A DNA stretch of 6,793 nt, taken from the NCBI GenBank assembly GCA_030670715.1, contig DAOVBC010000125.1, positions 1 through 6,793 of the forward strand. Reading direction: 5' to 3'. The notes beneath the pieces are model-generated. The model saw only the letters and a list, made by a program, of their open reading frames with translations, made no database searches and was not told where the DNA came from. Shown in pieces: positions 1-5,639 of this stretch. The translations under genes were made by a program, and so were the position numbers. This DNA is from Deltaproteobacteria bacterium. GTDB taxonomy: Bacteria; Desulfobacterota; Desulfobacteria; Desulfobacterales; SG8-13. Every line of letters begins with the position of its first letter. Position 1 is the first letter of the stretch.

Positions 1-868
1 GACCCCGAATGCGACCCTGGCGCCCGATAATACTCAGCGGGCGGACACCGTCCGGGACTTCGATGATCAACTGCACTTTCCTGGCCACCACGCTGAGCAC
101 ATCCCCCAGTTCAGCAGCAAATATTCGCGGCAGGTCATAACTCGATTCAACGAAATAACTGTTTCCATCACTGTTCTGGGCCAGCCGGGTCATTAAATCC
201 TCGTTGTAATCTGTGCCGACCCCCACAGTTGTTACCGATATGTTCTCCTTTATCAATGCGGTCCCCAGGCGTCCCAGGTCCTCCGGGGTCCTCGGACCAA
301 CATTGGCCAATCCGTCCGATAACAGTATGATGCGATGGACATAGTGATAGCCCAGGTTTTTACGCACCTCTGCAGCTCCCTGGCTGACACCTCCGAAAAG
401 GGCCGTGTTTCCGCCGGAACGGATTTCTCTGATCCGTGCTTCAATCCATTCCATGTTTCCGGCACTCTGAGCTGGAACAATCGTGCGGACATTGTGGTCA
501 TAAACCACCAGGGAAAAGACGTCCCGCGGACCCAGCCGCCGTAGTGCTTCGATGGCCGCCTCTTTAGCTTTTTTTAGTTTTTCCCCTGCCATGGAACCGG
601 AACGATCCAGCACGATGGCCAGATTTACAGCCGGTCTTTCCTTATTCTGAGGCGGTGGCGGCGCATCGAGGGTTACTTTTACGACGGCTCTCTGGGATCC
701 GTTTGCCGGCAGGACCTTGCGGTCTATTTCCACCCTGCAGTTGACTTTTGAATCTGTAATACCTGCAAACGCCGTAGAAATGAGATAAAATCCACCCAAT
801 ATCACCCCAAGAACTGCGATGAAGATCTGCAGCTGTTTCACTCGCCTTGTTTTCGGTTTTTTAGTCAC
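1..868 (-). CDS. VWA-domain protein with Sec signal peptide (C-terminus outside window)
   Basis: Partial gene: 289 residues are visible with no stop before the left edge. The N-terminus has a basic stretch (KKPKTRR), a hydrophobic core and an AFA|G site near residue 35, so export by Sec is expected. A short beta region follows, with a Pro-rich linker (PPPP, 70-73), then a complete VWA fold. All metal-site (MIDAS) elements are present: DRSGS at 88-92, the Thr in GGNTALFGG (T155) and the Asp in LLSDG (D185). The tail (VQLIIEVPDGVRP) matches the beta region that follows VWA in YfbK/'Ca-activated chloride channel homolog'-type proteins, which are usually well over 400 residues. The start is GTG, fixed by an AAGGAGG five bases upstream. 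Its exact role is unknown; it is probably a metal-dependent protein-binding module outside the inner membrane. It is divergent from galE and need not belong to the polysaccharide locus. Confidence 0.88.
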   Translation of the reverse strand, partial: MTKKPKTRRVKQLQIFIAVLGVILGGFYLISTAFAGITDSKVNCRVEIDRKVLPANGSQRAVVKVTLDAPPPPQNKERPAVNLAIVLDRSGSMAGEKLKKAKEAAIEALRRLGPRDVFSLVVYDHNVRTIVPAQSAGNMEWIEARIREIRSGGNTALFGGVSQGAAEVRKNLGYHYVHRIILLSDGLANVGPRTPEDLGRLGTALIKENISVTTVGVGTDYNEDLMTRLAQNSDGNSYFVESSYDLPRIFAAELGDVLSVVARKVQLIIEVPDGVRPLSIIGRQGRIRG

Positions 869-873
869 TTTGT

Positions 874-880
874 CCTCCTT
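874..880 (-). promoter_or_regulatory. Strong ribosome binding site of the VWA gene
   Basis: On the minus strand AAGGAGG ends five bases before GTG at 868. This near-perfect Shine-Dalgarno sequence is what selects the GTG as start, and the signal peptide begins immediately after it. Confidence 0.85.
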
Positions 881-884
881 TCGT

Positions 885-898
885 TTTTGAATTCAAAA
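885..898. repeat. 14-bp perfect palindrome upstream of the VWA gene
   Basis: TTTTGAATTCAAAA reads identically on both strands and lies directly upstream of the VWA ribosome binding site. It could be a small operator or a 5'-leader hairpin. It is AT-rich, so chance is also plausible. Confidence 0.4.
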
Positions 899-928
899 TG
901 TTTCCATCGATTACTAAAAGGGCAAATT

Positions 929-1012
929 GGACACAGATGAACGCAGATCACACAGATATTATGAAAAAAAATAAGAATAAAAATTCGTGTTTATTTGTGA
1001 AAATCCGTGTCC
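929..1012. repeat. Imperfect inverted repeat, probable dispersed intergenic element
   Basis: The left arm (929-957) begins GGACACAGATGAACGCAGAT. The reverse complement of the right arm (983-1012) begins GGACACGGATTTTCACAAAT, matching at most positions over about 29 bases. The arms enclose a 25-base A-rich centre. The sequence type (ACACAGATGAACGCAGAT, with a matching ATCCGTGTCC) is one I recall as a recurrent noncoding element in many environmental bacterial genomes; that is memory, not a search. It could form a long imperfect hairpin between the divergent VWA and galE genes. The open frame running through it is not a gene. Confidence 0.6.
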
Positions 1013-1081
1013 TAAAAGAATTTTCCGTAACCGACTTGCTTCATATTAAACCAATATCGGAAACAAAAGTCGTCAACCACC

Positions 1082-1114
1082 TGTAAAAAAAATGTAAAAA
1101 ATATGTAAACAATG
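1082..1114 (+). repeat. Three helically phased TGTAAA units (11-bp period) upstream of galE
   Basis: TGTAAA occurs at 1082, 1093 and 1104, three 11-bp units in tandem, each with an A-rich tail. Such A-tracts in phase with the DNA helix usually cause intrinsic curvature. They could act as an upstream promoter element or as regulator half-sites for galE. Confidence 0.55.
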
Positions 1115-1121
1115 ATAAAAT
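1093..1121 (+). promoter_or_regulatory. Possible weak galE promoter
   Basis: A TAAAAT (-10-like, 1116-1121) lies 17 bp after TGTAAA (1093-1098), which is a poor -35. The position, 40 bp before the galE start and just after the phased A-tracts, suits a promoter whose weak -35 is helped by A-rich DNA. Only the -10 is reasonably convincing. Confidence 0.3.
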
Positions 1122-1160
1122 ACATTTGTTAAGGAATCTTGGGAAAAAAGGAGCTATCTA

Positions 1161-2132
1161 ATGAAAAACATACTGGTCACCGGGGGGGCAGGCTACATCG
1201 GATCTCACTGCTGTAAAGAACTGGCTCAAAAAGGATATCACCCGGTTACGGTGGACAATCTTGTTTATGGGCATAAAAAAAATGTGAAGTGGGGAGATTT
1301 TTCCCAGGGCCACGTCGGTGACCGCAAGGTGGTGGAAAAGATTTTCGACAAATATGACATTGAGGCGGTCATGCACTTTGCCGCTTATGCTTACGTCGGT
1401 GAATCCGTGACAGATCCACGAAAATACTACCATAACAATCTGTGCGGAACCATCGACCTTCTGCACTGTATGCTGGATTGTGGCATAAATAAAATTATAT
1501 TTTCTTCAACATGTGCCACTTACGGTCTTCCGCAGCGAATTCCCATAGATGAAACCCATCCTCGAAAGCCGATTAGCCCCTACGGCAAATCCAAGTTTAT
1601 GATCGAAGAAATTCTTAAAGATTATGACAATGCGTACGGAATGCGGTTTATCAGTTTGAGATACTTTAATGCCGCCGGGGCCGACCCGGATGGGGAGCTT
1701 GGCGAAGAACACAATCCTGAAACCCACCTGATTCCATTGATCCTTAAGGTTGCCGGGGGACACTCGAAAAACCTTCACGTGTTCGGCAGTGACTACGAGA
1801 CACAAGACGGGTCGTGCATCCGGGATTATATCCACGTTACGGACCTGGCCCGAGCCCATATACTGGCATTGGAAAATCTGCTGGATGGCGGCTTAAGCGA
1901 CTTTATCAATCTGGGTACCGGAAAGGGATCTTCAGTTCTTAACATCATCAAGATTGCCTCCCGGGTGACGGGCCGCAATGTACCTTACGTGGTAACCGCA
2001 AGGCGACCGGGAGATCCGGCAGTGCTGATCGCTTCCAACACCAAAGCCGGACAGGTCCTCGGCTGGCAGCCTGAATATACCGATATAGAAGACATCATCC
2101 GCACCGCCTGGAACTGGCACAAAAACAGTTAA
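1161..2132 (+). CDS. galE: UDP-glucose 4-epimerase
   Basis: Interconverts UDP-glucose and UDP-galactose in the cytoplasm with tightly bound NAD, supplying galactose (possibly GalNAc) for surface glycans. The 323-residue length fits the family (E. coli has 338). Visible elements: Rossmann NAD loop GGAGYIG (8-14), FSSTCATYG with catalytic Ser/Thr (115-117), Tyr141 and Lys145 in YGKSK, RYFNAAG (167-173), RDYIHVTDLA (221-230) and RRPGDPA (281-287). Aligned without gaps to the E. coli C-terminal region, the gate residue Tyr299 corresponds to Leu289. A smaller gate residue is associated with acceptance of N-acetylated sugars, so a bifunctional enzyme is possible (inference). An AAGGAG seven bases upstream supports the ATG. 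The gene is separated from the flippase by 251 bp containing a new promoter, so it is probably its own transcription unit. Confidence 0.96.
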   Translation: MKNILVTGGAGYIGSHCCKELAQKGYHPVTVDNLVYGHKKNVKWGDFSQGHVGDRKVVEKIFDKYDIEAVMHFAAYAYVGESVTDPRKYYHNNLCGTIDLLHCMLDCGINKIIFSSTCATYGLPQRIPIDETHPRKPISPYGKSKFMIEEILKDYDNAYGMRFISLRYFNAAGADPDGELGEEHNPETHLIPLILKVAGGHSKNLHVFGSDYETQDGSCIRDYIHVTDLARAHILALENLLDGGLSDFINLGTGKGSSVLNIIKIASRVTGRNVPYVVTARRPGDPAVLIASNTKAGQVLGWQPEYTDIEDIIRTAWNWHKNS

Positions 2133-2284
2133 CCCGGATACCTCTTACCCGATTTTAAAAAATATATTTGAGAATGCGCCAAAATGCCTGGCCGGTCAAT
2201 CCGTTACTTCGGAACTACGATACCCAGAATTGATATTTAGCCTATTCGTTTGCTGTGTAACCAATAGAGATGCGAGAAAAAGAA

Positions 2285-2313
2285 TTGACACACTTTTATG
2301 TCTATGTTAGAGT
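2285..2313 (+). promoter_or_regulatory. Sigma-70-type promoter for the flippase/sulfotransferase operon
   Basis: A perfect TTGACA (2285-2290) is followed after exactly 17 bp by TAGAGT (2308-2313; 4 of 6 match to TATAAT). It is about 70 bp upstream of the flippase start and is the best promoter match I see in the window. No other convincing promoter appears between here and 6793, so it may drive everything downstream. Confidence 0.65.
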
Positions 2314-2326
2314 AGTTTATCTACTC
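2310..2326. repeat. Inverted repeat overlapping the promoter -10 (operator candidate)
   Basis: GAGTAG-TTTAT-CTACTC has perfect 6-bp arms and a 5-base centre. The left arm overlaps the -10 hexamer and the right arm covers the expected transcription start near 2320. That placement is typical for a repressor site. The winged-helix regulator at 5640 is a conceivable ligand, but nothing in the sequence proves it. Confidence 0.4.
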
Positions 2327-2360
2327 ATTTAAGAACCATAACTCCAACTCCGTACCTTTT

Positions 2361-2381
2361 GACCTCTGATTTCTAATCTCA
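2361..2381 (+). repeat. Degenerate 7-bp tandem repeat next to the flippase start
   Basis: Three heptamers, GACCTCT, GATTTCT and AATCTCA, run head to tail and stop three bases before the ATG. They occupy the place where a ribosome binding site would be expected. It resembles short CTGA(C/T)(C/T)T-type spacer repeats; whether it is copied elsewhere in the genome cannot be seen here. Confidence 0.35.
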
Positions 2382-2383
2382 GT

Positions 2384-3769
2384 ATGCTCAATTTTATCAA
2401 ACGCAAATACACCAGCTTGGTTTCAGATACCCGGTTCTCAGAGATCTTCACCGGTTCGGTCTGGGCACTTTCAGCCCAGATGCTCGCAACGGGCTTGGGA
2501 CTTATCTCCAGTATCTTAATTGCCCGATTTTATGGTGCGGAGGTGCTGGGAATCGTAGCTGTCATCAACTCCTTTCTCATACTGGCCACTATCTTCACCG
2601 TCCTGGGTACCGACATATCCATCCTGCGACTGATTCCGGAGCATATAGCCAAATACTCGCTGACATCCGCATTTAAGGTATACCGAAAGGTCCAGTATAT
2701 GGTAATTGGTATTTCTTTGGCTGCCAGCGCATTGTTTTTTTGGGGCGCTAACATAATAGCGGACCAGGTGTTTTCCAAGCCGCATCTGTCATATTATTTT
2801 GCTCTAGCTTCCGTATTTGTGATCTTCAAGTCTTTAATGCTTTTTAATACTCAAGCCGTAAGGGGTTTACGACTTGTTCGGATGTTTGCCTTCATGTTAG
2901 TTTTGCCTCAGAGCTTTAATCTCCTTTTTTTGATCGCCATAGGGTTTTTCTGGCCTGATAAGGAAGTACCAGTTTATGCCCTGCTCAGTGGGTTTGCAAT
3001 GACTGGAATTGCAGGCTGGCTCATAATGAAATATGCTTTTAAAAAAAAGTTGCACCCTGATGATTCGGTTCAACACGTGCCCACTTGGGACATCCTTAGA
3101 ATTTCCCTGCCAATGCTTTTGACCGCTACAATGGCTTTTATCATTGGTCAGACAGGAGTTATCATGATAGGCATGTTTCGGTCTGAGACGGAGTTGGGTT
3201 ATTATGCCGTTGCCGTCAAGCTGTCTGCATTGACCACATTTGTGCTCCAAGCTGTTAATTCCATGGCCGGGCCAAAATTTTCCGAACTCTTTCACTCGGA
3301 TAAAATTGACGATCTTTTCCAAGTGGCTAAAAAGTCAGCAAAACTGATTTTTTGGGCCACTACGCCGATATTTATCGTCTTTCTTGTGTTGGGAAAACCT
3401 ATCCTCAGTATCGTTTTTGGTAGAGAGTTTGGCGTGGTCTACCCGGCATTGGTGTTTTTGGTTATGGGACAGTTTGTAAACACTATCGCCGGTTCGACTG
3501 GGATGTTTATGAACATGACTGGAAATCAGAGTGTCTACAGAAACATAATGATCATTGCCGCGGCACTTAACATTACTCTTAATATGTTTCTTATCCCGGA
3601 TCTTGGTTTCAATGGAGCGGCAATAGCTGCTATGATAAGTTTATGTTTTTGGAATATTGTAACGCTTTTGTATATAAAACTGAAATATAACAAAACGCCG
3701 GGGTATTTCCCCCTGTATGCACATCACTTTTCATTGGAAATTTTCCATTTACGGAAAAAAAGAAATTGA
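2384..3769 (+). CDS. Wzx-type polysaccharide flippase (MOP/MATE superfamily)
   Basis: Predicted inner-membrane transporter that flips undecaprenyl-linked sugar repeat units to the periplasm. The 461 residues contain about 12 hydrophobic segments, near 27-47, 55-77, 105-125, 137-157, 168-190, 197-218, 238-263, 273-293, 322-342, 351-375, 386-404 and 409-432. The N-terminal pattern (SVWALSAQM...ISSILIARFYGAEVLGIVAV) is typical of polysaccharide-biosynthesis flippases, as is LIPDLGFNGAAIAAMISL near 403-420. Many relatives have about 14 helices; here only a short basic tail (HLRKKRN) follows the 12th, so the last pair may be missing. There is no good Shine-Dalgarno before the ATG and no better in-frame start, so initiation may be weak. 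The gene is visibly more A+T-rich than galE. It is the first gene of the downstream operon; the specific substrate cannot be told. Confidence 0.9.
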   Translation: MLNFIKRKYTSLVSDTRFSEIFTGSVWALSAQMLATGLGLISSILIARFYGAEVLGIVAVINSFLILATIFTVLGTDISILRLIPEHIAKYSLTSAFKVYRKVQYMVIGISLAASALFFWGANIIADQVFSKPHLSYYFALASVFVIFKSLMLFNTQAVRGLRLVRMFAFMLVLPQSFNLLFLIAIGFFWPDKEVPVYALLSGFAMTGIAGWLIMKYAFKKKLHPDDSVQHVPTWDILRISLPMLLTATMAFIIGQTGVIMIGMFRSETELGYYAVAVKLSALTTFVLQAVNSMAGPKFSELFHSDKIDDLFQVAKKSAKLIFWATTPIFIVFLVLGKPILSIVFGREFGVVYPALVFLVMGQFVNTIAGSTGMFMNMTGNQSVYRNIMIIAAALNITLNMFLIPDLGFNGAAIAAMISLCFWNIVTLLYIKLKYNKTPGYFPLYAHHFSLEIFHLRKKRN

Positions 3770-3834
3770 TAAATATATGTATTTTTTTAACTGCTCCGTT
3801 CCGGTTATAGGCCGTTACAGAGAAAATTGAGGAT

Positions 3835-4728
3835 ATGCGAAAAGTCAATTTGTTTATAGTAGGCGCGGCCCGGTGTGGGACTACCTCTTTGTGGCGTGCG
3901 CTTAACCGACATGATGAGGTCTGCATGCCAAGAGAACTGATGTTTAAAGAACCAGCCTTTTTTTCAGATCTAAAACGGAATATGAACTACCGGCAGTACA
4001 TCAGCCTATTTCAGGAGGCAACCCCAGAGCGGCGAATCATTGGGGATGCTTCTACTGCCTATTTGACTGATGTATCCGCTGCAGAAAGTATTTTCAAGTA
4101 TAATCCCGATGCAAAAATAGTAATTTCGTTGAGAAACCCCGCAGATAGAGCTTTTTCGTTATACAACTGGATGGTTCAGGAAGGCTATGAGTATTGCGGC
4201 AGCTTTGAATCGGCTCTTGCGATGGAGACCCGGCGAATGAAAAAAAAAATCCCCAATTTCTTCGAGCCGGAATACTACTGGAATTTCATGTACTACCATA
4301 GCGGATGCTATGCGGACCAGGTCAAACGGTTTTTGGTGCGTTTCAAAGACAACGTTCACATAATTAATTTCAGGTCATTTGTTACGGATACGGAAACCGA
4401 ATTAGAGCGATTGTGCAGTTTTCTTGGTATTAAAAAAATCAGGCCCGAGCAGCGAAAGTTGAATCCTTCACTTCGCATCAACTACCCGAAAGTGCAATTC
4501 TTTATCAGGAAAATAATCAATGTGCGCACCTATCTGATGACCCTTTGTTTCCATTCACCACCGGTGGATAAGGTCAGCCGGGACCGTATGCTCAGGTTAA
4601 TAAAAAAGTCTGACGCGGTGACTGTGATCAGTCGGGAAACCCGAGCACGACTTCTCTGTCGATACGAGTCAGGCATCCGGACACTCAACCGTCTTACAGG
4701 AATGGATTTTTCCGAATGGCTCCAATGA
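3835..4728 (+). CDS. PAPS-dependent sulfotransferase, heparan-sulfate (NDST/HS3ST) type
   Basis: Transfers sulfate from 3'-phosphoadenylyl sulfate (PAPS) to a sugar or other acceptor. The 297 residues start with the 5'-phosphosulfate loop GAARCGTTSLWRAL (10-23). KEPAFF (38-43) carries the Lys/Glu expected near the active site of this type, followed by DASTAYL (71-77), a substrate-side motif, and RNPADRAFSLYNW (100-112), the 3'-phosphate-binding segment with Arg100 and Ser108. YYHSGCYADQVKRFL (153-167) and the end LNRLTGMDFSEWL (284-296) are also family-like. There is no signal peptide or membrane segment, so it is likely cytoplasmic or peripheral. A GAGG lies only two bases before the ATG, an unusually tight spacing, but the first beta strand needs this start. 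It lies 65 bp after the flippase, which suggests the repeat unit is sulfated before export. It contains an A10 run (4240-4249). Confidence 0.9.
   Translation: MRKVNLFIVGAARCGTTSLWRALNRHDEVCMPRELMFKEPAFFSDLKRNMNYRQYISLFQEATPERRIIGDASTAYLTDVSAAESIFKYNPDAKIVISLRNPADRAFSLYNWMVQEGYEYCGSFESALAMETRRMKKKIPNFFEPEYYWNFMYYHSGCYADQVKRFLVRFKDNVHIINFRSFVTDTETELERLCSFLGIKKIRPEQRKLNPSLRINYPKVQFFIRKIINVRTYLMTLCFHSPPVDKVSRDRMLRLIKKSDAVTVISRETRARLLCRYESGIRTLNRLTGMDFSEWLQ
4240..4249 (+). repeat. A10 homopolymer inside the first sulfotransferase
   Basis: Ten A residues encode the Lys-Lys-Lys of RRMKKKIPNF (codons ATG AAA AAA AAA ATC). A run this long is a potential polymerase slippage site and a potential indel hotspot. 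The reading frame is intact as given. Confidence 0.6.
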
Positions 4729-4740
4729 TTATTATACCTG

Positions 4741-4750
4741 CCCCCCCCCC
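4741..4750 (+). repeat. C10 homopolymer between the two sulfotransferase genes
   Basis: Ten consecutive C residues begin 12 bases after the first sulfotransferase stop and end 35 bases before the preferred ATG of the second. They sit in the untranslated gap, so a length change would alter leader spacing rather than break a frame. The tract is long enough to be replication-unstable and also to be miscounted in sequencing. Confidence 0.6.
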
Positions 4751-4785
4751 GATCCAATGTGACGTCGGCAAGTGGGGTAGGCGTG

Positions 4786-5592
4786 ATGGACAAAAATGCA
4801 TCGATGCGTAAGATTATCGCACATATAGCACGGAAAGGCGTCTCGGCGCTGAATGCAGTGATGATCCGGGAATCTGATGTGATGTTGGCATCTTTTCCGA
4901 AATCTGGCAACACCTGGATGAGGTTTATCCTGTCGAATATTATCGCCGGGCTTACCGGCATGATGGATCCTATTGATTTTTTCTCAATTCAGTACGTTAT
5001 CCCGGACATCCACCGGGTGGTGCTGTCCGCGCGGCACCGTTATGTCCCGTTTCCACGGATCGTTAAAACACACTATCTCAGACGCCCAAAATACCGGCAG
5101 ATTATCTATCTTGTCAGACACCCGGAGAAGGTCATGATTTCATATTATGACTTTCTTCGAACCGTCGGTATCATCTCGGAAATGTCTTTAAGTGGGTTCA
5201 TCCGGAGTGAGCGTTATGGATTGCCAGCTTGGATTCGCCATGTATCTGACTATGTCGATACTGCTGATCTGGTTATCTCATACGATCGCCTGCAGGCATT
5301 TCCGGAGGAAACGATGCAGGATGTAGCTGCCTATTTCAGCCGTGCTCATGGTGTGTCCATCTCCACCCTGTGTATTCGCACCGCTCTGGAAAAATCAAGT
5401 ATAGACAACATGCGTCGGGCCGAAATGACAAAAGGACGGCCTTATCAACAGGGGGACTACCGGTTCGTTAGGTCAGGGAAGGATCGTCGGGTATTTATGA
5501 AGGCGGAAGACAGAGACTACATTGCAACTGCAATTAATAAAAATGATTCCATAAAAAAACTGTTCTCGGAAGCCAAACAGCCCGTCAGATAA
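4786..5592 (+). CDS. PAPS-dependent sulfotransferase, cytosolic/aryl (Sulfotransfer_1) type
   Basis: A second sulfotransferase, of a different subfamily from its neighbour. Counting from ATG 4786 (268 residues): SFPKSGNTW (36-44) is the 5'-phosphosulfate loop; KTHY (94-97) holds the Lys-Thr-His arrangement, with the His as likely catalytic base; YLVRHPEKVMISYYDF (109-124) is the 3'-phosphate-binding segment with Arg111 and Ser119; RSGKDRR (229-235) sits where the GxxGxxK PAPS loop lies in relatives, in degenerate form. It is cytoplasmic, with no signal peptide. The frame is open back to GTG 4759, but that start is preceded only by poly-C. ATG 4786 has a GGGG stretch eight bases upstream, and the homologous core begins later, so I prefer it. 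The frame is the same as the upstream sulfotransferase's, separated from it by that gene's single TGA. The acceptor is unknown. Confidence 0.87.
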   Translation: MDKNASMRKIIAHIARKGVSALNAVMIRESDVMLASFPKSGNTWMRFILSNIIAGLTGMMDPIDFFSIQYVIPDIHRVVLSARHRYVPFPRIVKTHYLRRPKYRQIIYLVRHPEKVMISYYDFLRTVGIISEMSLSGFIRSERYGLPAWIRHVSDYVDTADLVISYDRLQAFPEETMQDVAAYFSRAHGVSISTLCIRTALEKSSIDNMRRAEMTKGRPYQQGDYRFVRSGKDRRVFMKAEDRDYIATAINKNDSIKKLFSEAKQPVR

Positions 5593-5610
5593 ACACATTT
5601 GAGTGTTTTT
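5591..5610 (+). terminator. Weak hairpin with T-run after the second sulfotransferase
   Basis: AAACAC-ATTTGA-GTGTTT forms a 6-bp stem starting within the TAA stop, and the T-run continues to 5610. The stem is short and AT-rich, so at most it is an attenuating or inefficient terminator. It is the only such structure between the operon promoter and the right edge. Confidence 0.25.
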
Positions 5611-5639
5611 CTCGAGGTTATAAAGGTCTCAAGATACCA

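Noticed and set aside
335..544. Plus-strand open frame inside the VWA gene
   Set aside because: It lies opposite the clear VWA domain, with no ribosome site or recognisable protein features.
881..930. Minus-strand promoter TTGCCC-17-AAACAT for the VWA gene
   Set aside because: Spacing is right but only 4 of 6 and 3 of 6 bases match; too weak to list.
1022..1063. TTTCCG...CGGAAA inverted repeat
   Set aside because: Six-base arms separated by 30 bases; expected by chance.
898..1086. Open frame of 62 codons between the VWA gene and galE
   Set aside because: It runs through the inverted repeat, has no ribosome binding site or family resemblance, and has repeat-derived composition (TQMNADHTDI).
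1158..1466. Minus-strand open frame opposite galE
   Set aside because: It is a shadow of the strongly conserved galE frame, with no motif of its own. Other antisense frames in 1506-2120, 2516-3322, 3630-3926 and 4159-4961 were rejected for the same reason.
3770..3834. Separate promoter for the first sulfotransferase
   Set aside because: TTGATA at 3766 has no -10 at 16-18 bp, and the TTATAG near 3805 has no -35.
4759..4785. GTG at 4759 as start of the second sulfotransferase
   Set aside because: Only poly-C and no ribosome site precede it. ATG 4786 has a purine-rich GGGG at suitable distance and the extra nine residues add no recognisable structure. It remains possible.
5599..5624. TTGAGT...TATAAA as a promoter for the regulator
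   Set aside because: The spacer is only 14 bp, too short for sigma-70, and the leader would be just a few bases.
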